A stretch of DNA of 64,000 nucleotides from Cephalopachus bancanus. Taxonomy: Eukaryota > Chordata > Mammalia > Primates > Tarsiidae. Under the pieces are notes generated by a model. The model searched no databases. It was given only the letters and a program-made list of their open reading frames with translations, and was not told the origin of the DNA. The position numbers and the translations under genes were made by a program. Positions 12,091 through 23,130 of this stretch are shown here, piece after piece (within the stretch, counting starts at the first letter, position 1; each line of letters opens with the position of its first letter). The stretch lies in NCBI GenBank assembly GCA_027257055.1, contig JAPVLO010000232.1, forward strand, positions 4,588,001 to 4,652,000, read 5' to 3'.

Positions 12091-12514
12091 AACAGTGGTA
12101 GAGTTTGGAGAACCGACTCCAATTCTGAAACAGTTCTACTGTGAGTAAAATGCCTTCAAACAGCACGGCATGCTGTGGGGCAATCATTCATGAAAGGAAG
12201 AGTCAACTAGTGGGATTTCACTTAATCGGCACAGTCACCCGATCCTTCGGCAACCAGTGGCAACTGACATTGAGGCAAGACCCTCCGTCAGCAAGGAGAT
12301 GACAATGTGCTGAAGGCTCACATGGTTATTGGGGTTCTTTAGCAATAAAGTATTTCCAGTTAAGGCATTTTTTTAAGGGATAACGCTATTGTACCCTTAG
12401 TGGACTACAGCATCCCTTTTATATTCAGTGGGAAACAAAAAAAATAAGGTGACTCTCTTTGTTGTGATTCTTACTTTATTGTGGTTGCCTGCAATATCTC
12501 TGAGGTATGCCCAC

Positions 12515-13569
12515 AGTAATAATTTTTTTAGATGATCACAAAAGCACAGAATTTTTTTTACTTTATTATTATGATGTTTTCTTTCTTAACTTCACCAAGT
12601 AGCAAAAAGTACAGAATTTTAAAATTCTCATAGAAGTTATGGATTCCTGAATCCACATTTGAGGCAAATTGTTGGAAACCACAGTGCAGACAGGAAGTGT
12701 CCTGCTCTTTATGCCAGTATGGAGCATCTTTCACTATTTACACTAGTCAGAGAATCAGTAAGTCAAGCAGTGGTGAAATCAAAGCTGCCAGCTCTGTAGG
12801 CAGAGATGAATACAAAATGCCCGATAGAACTAGGAACTGAGGGGGGAGTTATGCACATGAACTACAAGCCCAAACCACAGAACTGGAGGGGATCTGACCA
12901 GCACCCAACTGGTCATAAGGATATGGCCAAGGCTATACTCATGCCCTGTCTGTGGCATGATTGTCCAAGACTGGAATAAACAGAAAGAGAGATAACAGGG
13001 GAGGAAAAAAGTAATTTCCAAGGCTCCGTGGGAGAGAAGATCTGTGAAACCAGAGGAACATTCTAGAGGGTAATTTGACACTGTTGGTCCTATGTAGGAA
13101 GTCAGCATCCCTGCTGTGAATCAAATGAAGTGATGAGAGAAGAGGCTGAGAGGTAAAATCAAGAGACAAAAACAGAGACACTGGGGAGAAGAAGGGCTGG
13201 CATGAGGACTAAAAGGCAATGGCGCTTTAAAAAATTCACACTGGAGGCAATATTGGATAGTGTAACTGTGGAAATAGGTCAGGACAGGGCAGATCATGGA
13301 AGACGGATGGCTCACTCGTCCAGATCCAGCCCGGAGAGGCCAGTAGGAGCACACTGTGGAGATGGGGACAGACTTCTCAGGCTTTGAGGATGCGGACGAC
13401 ACAAACACAGGCAGAAAGACTATGAACGACTAGATGGTGCCTGTGGTTGGAGTACGTGTCGGGCTTCCAGGGAGCATCTCCACAGCCACGCATCAGCACA
13501 AAGCCCAGCGATGACCCCCATCAGTAGAAACTGTTATGGGAACGAAAGAACACAACGGGAGTATTTCCT
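12515..13569. other. Intergenic, no gene recognised
   Basis: Partly AT-rich. The frames at 12830-13408 minus have no domain. Some stretches (12940-13400) have the purine-rich look of decayed L2, but I cannot support a call. Confidence 0.45.
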
Positions 13570-13738
13570 GGCTTACAAAACTCAGGTTCTTAATCTATAA
13601 ACTGTGACTATCTAGAGATAGCTGCCTCATGTGGGTGTTGTACAGAGCAGGTGAGTATTCACATAGCTTATCATCATGGTTGGCACATAATAAGCGTGCG
13701 ATACATAATGGCTATTGGTATTATTATTGTCTTACTCT
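13570..13738 (+). mobile_element. MIR SINE
   Basis: Ancient tRNA-derived SINE: a core similar to 'ttcttaatctataaactgtg', then 'gcaggtgagtattcacatag', 'ggttggcacataataag', and the terminal 'attggtattattattg'. Confidence 0.75.
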
Positions 13739-13740
13739 GA

Positions 13741-13849
13741 TCAGCTGCAGTTCCCAAGCACAGTAAGATGGGAAAAAGATGCAATCCCCTTAGTAGCTGG
13801 TACAAAAATTTATCTTAGAAAGAAACTTGCCTTTTGGAGGAAAATGCCT
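13741..13849. repeat. Duplicated segment B, copy 1
   Basis: About 110 bp (tcagctgcagttcccaagca ... cttttggaggaaaatgcct) recur at 17775-17885 in the same orientation with about eight differences. The flanks are unrelated. On the minus strand copy 2 continues into aataaaggcagttgtc, so both may be pieces of an LTR of unknown family. Confidence 0.85.
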
Positions 13850-13859
13850 TGATATCCCC

Positions 13860-14480
13860 AAATAGTAAAAGTTTAAAGAAATAAATCTAAACTTTTAATA
13901 AGATAAAATTTTAAAAAATCTTAAACGACTGTTAAATCAAACAGAATATCACAACTATAATTACAAAACATGGGAAAAGTAATAAAACAAATCACCACAT
14001 ATGAAGTCTAATGGAAGGCAGCCAGTGCTCTAATAATAGATAAACTCATAGACATAATCAGTTTTCTTATTTTGACAAAAAAAGGAGACTAGTAAGAATA
14101 AAATAAATCTCAGGAAAACAGAAAAAATTAAATGGCAGCAGTAAAAGCAGAACACACTAAAAAAAGGAAGTGGAAAATTAGCATAATTTGGGTGGTAAAA
14201 CGGCAAATACCCTCGCTACTTACAAATTTAAGTTTTAAAAAGATGGAGAGATAGGTCATATTTCTAGATAACAAGACTGAATGCTGTAAAAATGTTAATT
14301 CTTCCCAAACTAGTTTATTCATTTTTCAAAACCCAATCAATATTCTGATGGGAGTATTATTTGAAATCTGGCAATATAATTATAAGGTGCATCTGGAGAA
14401 GAGGTGAAAATAGCTAAGAACGTCTTGAAAACATTCTAATACTAAATGCATCTGAACAGTCTAGACTCAGAGGAAAAATT
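13860..14480 (+). mobile_element. Old L1 fragment (ORF2 3' region)
   Basis: Around 14285-14440 it follows L1 ORF2 closely: 'gatgttaattcttcccaa'-like text, 'aaaacccaatcaatattctg', 'gatgggagtattatttgaa', 'aatagctaagaacgtcttg'. The A-rich upstream part is probably the same element but cannot be aligned with confidence. Confidence 0.65.
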
Positions 14481-15280
14481 ATTTCGGAGCAGACTGACAT
14501 CGGGGTGAGGAAAACTTTAGTCAACTTCATTGGCCTCATCGAAATACCATTTGCTGTCAGGCTTGGAGTCCCGCCTACTCAGCTCCAGTTCTGCCTCTTT
14601 GGTGCACAGATCTTCACATCGAATAATAGAAACACAAGCTGAGGCTTAATAGCTCTTGTGGCCTTCAGTATGAGCCCAGAGAAACCATGAAACTCTAAAA
14701 CAGAAATATCTTTGAATCTTATTCAAATGAGATTGTAGTGTATACACCAAGTTTTGTGACTTATTTCAAAAATATTTATTTTAATCCCAAAAGACAGTTG
14801 TCATGCGTTTGCCATTACAAATCCTTTTCATTATTTCAATCCATAGGTTTTTCTCATTTTCAGACTTGGAAGTTTGGGAAGGTTAAGTTCAAATGTTAAC
14901 TGTGTTGCTCAAGGACAAACACCACCCCCATCTATAAACAGTTTCTAAAGTAACTGCTAGAACGACTCCAAATATAGGTTTGTGTTATACTTTGGTCCTA
15001 AAAATAAATCCTCCATCTGACTTTGGAAGGAAGGAATGGGAGTTTTGGTGATGGGGAGATGGCTGACTGGGACTCTGAGGCCCAGGACACCTGAGACTAG
15101 CAGGTTAAAGGTGGGACAGAGTATACAGGGTTGTTCCCTCACCAAAACAAACACACAAACAAACAGTATTATGTAGAAGGACAGGCCATCTGGAAGTATA
15201 AGAGGAGGAGTGCAGCACCCAGACACTGGTGGCAGGACGGAGTCCATAGACTCAGTACCACAACCAGGCCTTGGGGTAGG
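14481..15280. other. Intergenic, no gene recognised
   Basis: Nothing recognisable apart from simple composition. The minus frame 14957-15247 (96 residues) has no domain. Confidence 0.45.
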
Positions 15281-15290
15281 AGAACATGCT

Positions 15291-15508
15291 GGGCCGGGCG
15301 AGGTGGCTCACACCTGCAGTTCCAGCACTTTGGGAAGATTTATACAGCTATGGTGATGCATGCCTGTAGTCCCAGCTACTCAGGAGGTATTATCTGAGGG
15401 ATTTTCTGAGCCCAGGAGATCAAGGCTGTGGTGAGCTGTGATCATGCCACTGCACTACAGGCTGGGCAACAGAGTGAGACCCTGACTCAAAAAAAAAAAA
15501 AAAAAGCT
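15291..15508 (+). mobile_element. AluJ-like SINE with internal deletion
   Basis: It begins ggccgggcgaggtggctc and ends in an A tail after 'ctgactc'. The middle of the left arm is lost, joining ccagcactttgggaag to a right-arm start. The flanking 10-bp duplication agaacatgct is exact (15281-15290 and 15509-15518), so the deletion is internal, not a truncation at insertion. Confidence 0.9.
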
Positions 15509-15514
15509 AGAACA

Positions 15515-15690
15515 TGCTAGAGTCAAAAAGACCACGAAGTAAGTTCCACCTCCACCACATACCTGTAGTGACATTAGACAAGTTCCTTAAACACTCCAAT
15601 TCCCAATTTCCTCATCCCAATATAAGGGGTAACAAAGGCCTCAACCAATGGTAGTCACTATTACTTGTGGTCACTCTAAATCTAGGGTCC
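15515..15690 (+). mobile_element. MIR SINE
   Basis: MIR core features: 'gacattagacaagttcctt', 'cccaatttcctcatcccaat', 'aaggggtaacaaaggcctca'. Diverged. Confidence 0.6.
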
Positions 15691-17375
15691 TCATGCCAGG
15701 GTTGTAGAAAATTAGACATGAAGTGGACAACTGTGTGGGAAAAGGAAACTTTAAACAGCGAAGGTATTCAATTAGAGCTATTTTACTGTCTGTTTCTCTC
15801 TCTCCCTCCCCCCCAATAGAGAAAGAGAGAATACAAGAATAAAAAAAGATTAAAAATTAAAAATTACAGGGTGCACCATATGAAGGAAAGCCAGATAGTG
15901 ATGCTGACTTAAAAATCTGAAGAACTCACAGAAGAGATCATTCAAAGAAGCAAGGTGGAGGGAAGGCAGAGGACTGGGTGGTCCAGAGAAATGCGCTTCA
16001 TTCAGCTTTTGGAGAAAGAGGGTGCTCAGGTCAAAATACCTTGGCTCTGAGAAGTTGATGAGAAGCTCACTCCTGCTAGCCAGGGGGGAAACAGCCATCA
16101 TGAGGCTGAGCGGGGAGTGGTTATGGGGTCTGGACATCTTCTGCACCTGACTGGCCTCTGACTGGAGGTGATGCTTAACAACCCAGAGTACTGGGAGATA
16201 GGCCAGCATGGACGAAAGGGTCTCCACAGAGGTGCTGTTCCCATGAACTCACGTACAAGAATGACCACCATAAACACAAACGTTCCTTTATTCCCGACGC
16301 TTATGTTCACACAGATTATTAGATGAAACCAACTGGTGTTGACATCAAGTCAAATTCACCACAGCGCTGACCTCTCACTTTTCTCTGCACTTCTTGGCTT
16401 TCCCAGTTTGGGGCTCATCCATTTACAACTCGAGGAGATTAGAAGGACCCCAGGGACACCACAGTGAGTGTGGAGTAGGTGGGAGAATGGGCTCTAGCTC
16501 ACGAGTCATAAGGATGATTGGACCGTTCAGCAGGCTGTAAAACCACTGGCTTGCTCTGAGCTTGATAGGAACAGGCCTTTTCACCTCACAGAAGCAGCCT
16601 GAGCATGACTTACCCATCGGCACCAAGGCCTTAGCGCACGTGTGTCAGTGGGCTGCCCAGAGGTCTGAGAAAGATGGAGGGATGATGGGGTAGCTATGGC
16701 AACCCAGGAGCATCTACACTCAGAGATGGAGCCATCTCCGCCCTTTTCTGGATCAGCCAAGGGAGCCTTGTAGCACTGTTACGTGTCTGTGTCTGTGGAA
16801 GGGAGGATGCGAGGGTGCAGGAGAGGGGAGGAGGGGTCCGGGCTGGACAAGCTCTCTTCCTCCACACCCTGCAGTTATCCTTGAATAATCTTGTGCAGGA
16901 TAGGACACACTGCGCTGTGTGCCGTGGAAGACAAATGAGCAGGGCACATGTTGTGCTGTATGCCATAGTCCCCATTTGTTATAGAAATCTGACACAGAAA
17001 CCCCTGTTCCGTCCCCTGCTAAGCATGTAGGGTGGTTCATCTTCCAGTTCTCAGCTCCTTTCAGAGCAAGTGAGGAGCCTGGAGGTGACGGTCTCCTGTG
17101 AGTACCATGCTTCAGTTTGCTGGCTCCCCTTCGGGTTGGATGACCAATTCAGACTGGCTCCAAAGCATCATCTGGACTTAACTCTTCACATTGGTCACCA
17201 CTGAGGCTGCCACTAGCTGGTGTCTGGTTTGAAGGCTGACACCTCTGAGCAAGGGTGTCATCATGCAACACTTCTGAAACCTCTGGCACTGTTGCCCACG
17301 ATTGCAGAGCTGCTGGGACAAAGGTGGAGGCCCCTGTATTCACAGAGTCCTGTAGAGACAGCCATGAAAACACTT
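15690..17375. other. Intergenic, no gene recognised
   Basis: Includes a pyrimidine-rich stretch at 15791-15815. Frames up to 125 residues (15850-16227 minus) have no domain or exon structure. Confidence 0.45.
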
Positions 17376-17655
17376 GCCGGGTTCAGTGGCTCAGCCTGTA
17401 ATCCCAGCACCTTGAGAGGCCGAGGCGAGTGGACTGCCTAAGCCCGCGGGTTTGAGACCGGCCCGGGCAACTTGGCAAGACTGCATATCTATAATAAATC
17501 AAAAAATTAGCCGGGCGTGGTAGCATACGCCTGTAGTTCTGGTTACTTAGAAGGCTGAGGCGGAAGGATCACCGGAGCCCAGCAGGTCGACACTGGGGTG
17601 GCCGTGAGCATGCCACTGCACTCCAGCCTGGGCAACAGAGTGAGACTCCAACTCG
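17376..17655 (+). mobile_element. Alu SINE, lineage-specific subfamily, older copy
   Basis: Starts gccgggttcagtggctcagc. It has the one-base A-box deletion, the acaataaatc-type linker (ataataaatc) and the 'ggaaggatcaccggagccca' right arm. It ends 'gagactccaactcg' without a clean poly-A and without a clear duplication, so it is older than the other copies of this group. Confidence 0.85.
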
Positions 17656-17774
17656 AACAGGGAAGAAAAGGAAATGTTCTTTGGGATTTGACTTCCTCTT
17701 ATTGCAGAACTCAGCCACGAGCCCCTGGGGTTCAGGCCAGGAGATGGTCTCGGTGACAACTGCCTTTATTCTGC

Positions 17775-17885
17775 TCAGCTGCAGTTCCCAGGCACAGTAA
17801 GATGGAAAAAAGAAACGCAATCCCCTTGGTAGCTGGTACAAAAATTTATCTTAGGAAGAAACTTGCCTTTTGGAGGTAAATGCCT
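17775..17885. repeat. Duplicated segment B, copy 2
   Basis: Partner of 13741-13849, about 4 kb away in direct orientation. The shared core runs from cagctgcagttccca through 'tggtacaaaaatttatctta' to 'aacttgccttttggagg'. A 72-residue minus frame crosses it and has no known domain. Confidence 0.85.
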
Positions 17886-17889
17886 CGAC

Positions 17890-18727
17890 AGGATCACTGT
17901 GTCGTCGATTCCTTTGAAGCATAGCTGCTCTCTGGTGCCAAGTTTCTGAGAAAGAGCCAAAGTTATTCCGTACAAGGAACGACGAGAACACACTTTGCTT
18001 ATGCTTTTGTTTTATCCTGGGGACGGGAAAAGGGAGAGTGAAAAGGAAGCAGTAGCAGCTAGCTAGGTGGGGGAGGTCATGTGTGGCAAACGAGATTCAT
18101 CTTCACAATGTCATTGAGAACAGGGACAGTCTTTGTACATCTGGATTTCTTATGGAGACAGTGAAGAGGGTTGCCTTTGGGAATCAGCTGGCTGTCTGTA
18201 TCACAGACACAGATAAAGAAGGGGAGACAGAGCCTTATCTGCCATTGGTACGCAGATCTCTTGTCTTGGAGTCTGACCCACCTGGTCCTTGCTCATGCAA
18301 ACAGATACCAAGGAATGGGCCCTGTGGGGACAGGATGAGCTCAGACAAGCCTGTAGCCAGGGTGGAGGCTGCCTGGAGCTACAGAACTGCTCAGATCTTC
18401 TGAGAATGGAAGGACTGTTCAGAAGGCGTCACTCCTCTGCTACCATCTCCCAGGGCCCCCCTTCATGCAGGGTTGGCTGAAATGTCAAGTCTTCACAGAG
18501 GCACTCCATGGCTGACCCACCCTCCCCACTGTCTGTGCCGTCTCTCCAGGACGGCCATTCTGGGCCATTCCCGGTAGTACCTGAGTTGTTCCGACTCCAG
18601 TCACTTCCTCTGACCTTTGCAATACCATTCCTTCCCTCTCCAACAGGCCCTCTCCAGGATCAGAGGGAGCTCAGCACGTGGCCAGCAGCCAGTGACCAAG
18701 TCTGTGAGACTTCCAGTGGGAGCTCCA
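17890..18727. other. Intergenic, no gene recognised
   Basis: Unique-looking. The frame 18083-18403 plus (106 residues) has no domain and no splice support. Confidence 0.45.
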
Positions 18728-18730
18728 CTT

Positions 18731-18889
18731 CTTCCATTCCATTCCGTTTCATCCTGTTCCATTCCATTCCATTCTGTTCTGTTCCATTTCGTTCCGTTCC
18801 ATTTCATTCTGTTCTGTTTCGTTCCATTCTGCTCCACCCTATCCCATCCCATTTCATTCCATTCCATTCCATACCACTTCATTCCATGC
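18731..18889. repeat. Degenerate (TTCCA)n pentanucleotide array
   Basis: About 160 bp built from ttcca/ttccg/ttctg variants in a 5-bp register. The unit is the same as that of primate satellites II/III, but the array is short, isolated and diverged. Open frames of 93-129 residues on both strands cross it and are repeat-driven. Confidence 0.9.
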
Positions 18890-19024
18890 TACTCTGACCT
18901 ATCCCCTGTGCATTCATTGAACACCTGCTCGGTCCCAAATACTTCACCAGGCCCTGAGCAGACAGAGAACAGCCACACACCGTTTATAGGAAATGAACGT
19001 TAATTGCTCTCTATCACCAGTAGC

Positions 19025-19950
19025 CCGGGTTTCAGGGAAATTGCAAATTAAAACAACAACAGATGCTGCCACACACTTATTAGAGAGGCTAAACTCTACA
19101 ACCCCAACAATACCCTGTGTTGCAAAGATTCGTGGAGCAGCAAGAATTCTCTTTCATTGCTGGTGAGAGTGTAGAACAGTATGGCCATTTTTGAAGACAG
19201 TTGAACGGTTTCCTACAAAACTGCCCATGCTCACACCATATAATACAGCAAACATCCTCCTCTGTGTTCACCTACATGAGCTGAAAACTTATGTCTACAC
19301 GGACACCTGTACGTAAGTGTTGATAGTCGCCAAAAATTGTAAGCAACCAAGATGTCCTTCAGCAGGTGAATAGGTATACGAATGGTTCATCCACACCGTG
19401 GTATAGTATTCAGCAATTTTAAAAAGTCGAGCTATCAAGTCACCCCAAAAATGGAGGAACCCTAAGTGCACATTAGTGAGGAAGCCAGTCTGGAAGGGCT
19501 GCATGGTGCATGATTCCAACTCTGAAATCATGGAAAAGGCAGAACTAGAGCAGTAATAAGATCAGTGGCTGCGAAGGGTTGAGGGGGAGGAAGGAAGAAT
19601 GGGTGGAGCCCAAGGATTTGTGGCAGTGACACTCTTCAGTGTGACACAGTAGTGGCAGACCCATGACATTATGCACTTGTCAAAACCCGGAGAACTATAC
19701 AACACACAGCATGAACTGTAATGTAAACTCTGGACTTCAGCTAGCAATAATGTATCAACATAGGTCCATCAGTTGTCACAAGTGTGTCCCACTGTGGCAA
19801 GGGGTTCATAGCAGAGAAACTGCATGTAAGGGGCAAGGGCATGAGGGGAAAGGAGGCATATGAAACTCTCTGGTCTTTCTGTTCATTTTTCTGGAAACCT
19901 AAAACTGCTCTGAAAAATGAAATCTGCATAAAAAGGCATAGTATGCTATG
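19025..19950 (+). mobile_element. Old L1 (L1M) 3' end
   Basis: ORF2 end and 3'UTR in plus orientation. In order: 'gcaaattaaaacaacaacag', 'attgctggtgagagtgtag', 'caaccaagatgtccttcagc', 'ggtatagtattcagcaattt', 'aatgtaaactctggacttc', 'cctaaaactgctctgaaaaa'. It ends near the original 3' terminus. No intact ORF remains. Confidence 0.88.
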
Positions 19951-19997
19951 AAAAAAATAAAGCAGCAGTAATGGTGTGGTGCAGTGTATGTGAATGT

Positions 19998-20000
<3 letters not shown>

Positions 20001-20041
<41 letters not shown>
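20001..20041. repeat. (TG)n microsatellite
   Basis: About 20 uninterrupted TG units. Confidence 0.99.
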
Positions 20042-20043
<2 letters not shown>

Positions 20044-20129
20044 AAACCACCTAAATTTTTTTTAGGTGGCTAGGGATGGTCTTACCTCAATATTTGAGAA
20101 GAATTAGCAGAGCAATTCTGGTGGTGACA

Positions 20130-20330
20130 AAAAAATCTCCAGGCCAAGAAAAGCAAGCACAAAGGCCCTGGGCTGGTATGTGCTGAAGAGTCAGAGAGAA
20201 AGGGAATAAGTCATGGAGCACCTTATAGTCACTGAGAAGACTTGAAATCTTTCCAGAGATGAAGAGCTCTAGGGACGGCAGCCGAGATTCATCTTGTTGT
20301 TGTGAGAAGAACACATCATAGTAGGGATAT
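20130..20330 (-). mobile_element. L2 LINE fragment
   Basis: Reverse-strand L2 words: 'agcacaaaggccctgggctg', 'gaataagtcatggagcac', 'gaagacttgaaatctttcc'. Confidence 0.5.
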
Positions 20331-20793
20331 GAATGGCACCAGGAGACCTGACCCATGTCCTCTGAAATGGTGGGTAAAACCATTACAGCTAAGCCCAGAA
20401 ACAGGACCATGTCGCATCCCACATCTGGACCTGTTTAAAGAAGAGACTGGCCCTGCACGACTGGGGGACTGGATCCCAGGGAGCATTGGGCCAGGAGAGT
20501 GACTGGAAACAAAGAGCCAGGGAGTGTTTCAGTAGAGCCACTTTGGCTGTTTCTTAGTTTCCAGGCAGGGGTTTATCCCTTGAGAAGTCGTGATACTTCT
20601 GAGTTCATCATGGGCATGTGGCTCTTAGTTTCCAAAGAAATGCAAAATCTGTGCCCTTGTAATGATTTGAGAGATGACATCATCTTTTGAGTGACTGATG
20701 ACCTGATGTAGTCCAAGTGCTGCCCAAAGACTCTTCATGCTCATGACTGAACTTAATCCTCACAGTTATCCGATTCCTGGGCCCTGTTGTCAT
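20331..20793. other. Intergenic, no gene recognised
   Basis: No coding or RNA gene and no clear repeat. It directly abuts the inverted 18-bp minisatellite. Confidence 0.45.
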
Positions 20794-21683
20794 GCCTATC
20801 TGACACCCCCACCTGTCCTGTCATCCCCACCTGGTCTGACACCACCATCTGGCCTCCCCTCTTCACCTGTCCTCTTGTTCCCTCCTGACCTGACATATCC
20901 TCCAGGTCTGACATCCCCATCTGGCCTGACATCCCCAACTGCCCTGTCATCCCCACCTGTCAGGCCAGGTAGGAGTGTCAGGTCACGTAGGGCATCAGGC
21001 CTGGTGGAGGGGTGACAGACCAGGTGGGGATGTCAGGCCAGGTTGAGTGTGTCAGGCCATGTGGGGGTATCAGGCCAGGTGGGAGTATAAGGCCAGGTGG
21101 GGATGTCAGGCCAGGTGGGGATGACAAGGCAGGAGGGGATGTCAGGCCAAGTGGGAATGTCAGGCCAGGTGGAGACATCAGGACAGGTGGACATGTCAGG
21201 CCAAGTGAGAATGGCAGGTCAGGTAGGCCAATAGGCAAGTGGGGATATCAGGCCATGTGGGATGGCAGGCCTGGTGGAAGTATCAGGGCAGGTAGGGATG
21301 TCAGGCCAGGTGGGGGTGTCAGATCAGGTGGGGATGTCAGACCAGGCAGTCATGTCAGGCCAGGGAGGGATGACAGTCTAAGTGGGGATGTCAGGCCACG
21401 TGGGGTGTCAGGCCTGGTGGGGGTGTCAGAACAGGTGCGAGTGTCAGAAGAGGTGGGAATGTCAGGCCAGGTGGGGGTGTCAGGCCAGATGGAGATGTCA
21501 GACCAGGCAGATATGTCAGGTCAGGTGGGAACGACAGGCCAGGTGGGATTGTCAGATCATGTGGTGATGACAGGACAGGTGGGGACATCAGGCCAGGTGG
21601 GGACTTCAGGCCAAGTGGGAATGTCAGGCCATGTAGAGTGTCAGGCCTAATGGAGGTGTGTCAGTCCTGGTGGGGATGCCAAA
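20794..21683. repeat. 18-bp GC-rich minisatellite with orientation switch
   Basis: Unit TCAGGCCAGGTGGGGATG (18 bp) with variants. From about 20794 to 20960 (about 9 units) it runs in the complementary sense (tcatccccacctgtcctg). Near 20961 (cacctgtcaggccaggta) it flips and runs forward for about 40 units to 21683. Because 18 is divisible by 3, frames stay open. That explains the 212-residue frame at 21012-21650 (GGDVRP / QVGMSG repeats) and several overlapping frames; there is no sign of a gene. Many units contain CAGGTG. Confidence 0.95.
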
Positions 21684-21871
21684 CCTGCTTTAGAAGTCAG
21701 GACTAGAGGTGGGGTAGGGTCATTCCCAGTGGCAGGGGTGAGCATCCAGGTCGGCTTGACCACCCCCCAACAACCAGCCCTGCCCTCACCCTGCCACCCT
21801 ACCCCACCCTGTAGCAGAGACACTGACACGCACCTGCAGTATTTCTGATGGAATTATTGGCAAATGGATTT

Positions 21872-21883
21872 CATCCTCCTGTT
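21872..21883. repeat. Target-site duplication, left, of Alu 21884-22178
   Basis: catcctcctgtt recurs exactly at 22179-22190. Confidence 0.85.
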
Positions 21884-22178
21884 TTTTTGTTTGTTTGTTT
21901 TGTTTTGAGTTGGAGTCTCACTCTGTCGCCCAGACTGGAGTGCAGTGGCCGCTCCCAGCCACCGCAGCCTCACCTGCTGGTCTCTGGTGGTACTTCCACC
22001 TCAGCCTTCCAAGTAGCTGGAACTACAGGCGTGCGCTACCACGCTCGGCTGATTTTTTGATTTATTGTAGAGATGAGGCCTCGCTGTTCAGGTGGGTCTC
22101 GAACCCGCGGGCTCAGGCAATCCACTCACCTCAGCCTCCCAAAGGCGCAGGATTACAGGCTGAGCCACCGAGCCCGGC
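21884..22178 (-). mobile_element. Alu SINE, lineage-specific young subfamily, full length
   Basis: Minus-strand dimeric Alu. The A tail is read as tttttgtttgtttgttttg, and the 5' end ggccgggctcggtggctcag lies at 22178. It has the aataaatc linker and GGTTCGAGACC B box. The exact 12-bp duplication dates it as recent. Confidence 0.93.
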
Positions 22179-22689
22179 CATCCTCCTGTTAAACTGAATC
22201 CCAGCATGGCTGCCACTTGGGTCCCCGCAGGAAACAGATGGCACACTCAAACTAGATAGTTGAGGAGGACTTGACAAAGGGGCTCTTTGCCAAAGTGTGG
22301 GCCCTGCACAGTGGAGGAAGTCACAAGGACAGTACCTGGGGCTGGACAGGACTTGGGGGAACCACCACCCTGATACCTGCAGGGGAGGGGAGGAAGCAGT
22401 GAGGAACCTAGGCAGTGGAGAGGGAGGCCCCGGTGGGCAGGCCAACCGCCTGGACGGCCCACCAGAAGAGAGCCGTGGGAGTAAGCACCACAGCCAGTGG
22501 CTGGCTTCCAGCAGCCAATCCCAACTTGAAACTGGACGTGATTGCCTGGGCTGGCAAGTCCAGGGTCTGCAGGGCATGTGGCAGGTCTGAAGATGTCAAT
22601 GAAACCTGGTGTTGCAGTCTTGAGTCCAAAGGCCGGAAGCGAAGGCAGAACTTCCATGCTACAGTCTGGAAGCAGAATTCTTTCTTCTT

Positions 22690-22905
22690 TGGGAACTCTT
22701 TGCTCAGAAGGCCTTCAACTGATTGGATGGAGCCCTACTCGTATTATGGAGGGTAACCTACTTTACCTGAAGTTCAAGGATTGTAAATGTTAATCACATC
22801 TAAAAATAACTTTACATAACATATAGACTGATGCTTGACCTAACAACTGGTCACCATAGTCAAGCCAACTTGACATGTAAAAAGAGCCATCACAGTCCTC
22901 GTGGT
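22690..22905 (+). mobile_element. Ancient interspersed repeat, LTR-like
   Basis: The words 'ttcaactgattggatggagc', 'ggagggtaacctactttacc', 'aaatgttaatcacatcta', 'caagccaacttgacatgtaa' and 'gagccatcaca' occur in the order of a common old mammalian repeat whose family name I cannot recall with certainty. Upstream 22240-22690 may belong to the same element. Confidence 0.5.
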
Positions 22906-22939
22906 GGGCAAGGTGGAGGCAGGGCTGTCACAGCCTTGG

Positions 22940-23130
22940 TGGTATAAATGTCACCCTCACATGTATTGACTCACCTCATTCCCAGAACTATGTGGCGACA
23001 CAGGTACTGACACCCATAATTTACGGATGTAGCAATAGAGGCTCAGAGAAGCTGTCGCTCAAGGATGCAGAGCAGGAAAAGTGTCGAGACAAGACTCAAA
23101 TTGCAGTCTCCTCATCCAGCTCTAGACAGT
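22940..23130 (-). mobile_element. MIR SINE
   Basis: Reverse-strand MIR: 'cacctcattcccagaactat', 'ataatttacggatgtag', 'agaggctcagagaagctg', then 'tgcagagcaggaaaag'. Confidence 0.65.

Larger units (their letters stand above)
10290..12513 (+). mobile_element. Tigger1 (pogo/Tc1-mariner) DNA transposon, degenerate
   Basis: An old cut-and-paste transposon in plus orientation. The region after 10420 follows the Tigger1 consensus nearly throughout. The right terminal repeat ends 'gcaatatctctgaggtatgcc' near 12513; the left terminal repeat is not visible, so the 5' end is truncated or decayed. The transposase frame starts near 10621 (MASRCSGELKKSMSLTL) and is broken repeatedly. The first catalytic Asp survives in 'FKVD' near 11162, but the Glu after it is Lys. 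The second catalytic motif LLIDNAPGH reads LLIGNAPGH (about 11467-11493). A 26-bp tandem duplication at 11597-11648 further disrupts it. It is non-functional. Confidence 0.93.

Noticed and set aside
21012..21650. 212-residue open frame with GGDVRP and QVGMSG repeats
   Set aside because: It lies wholly in the 18-bp minisatellite; a unit divisible by three keeps frames open on both strands. No splice sites, domain or promoter.
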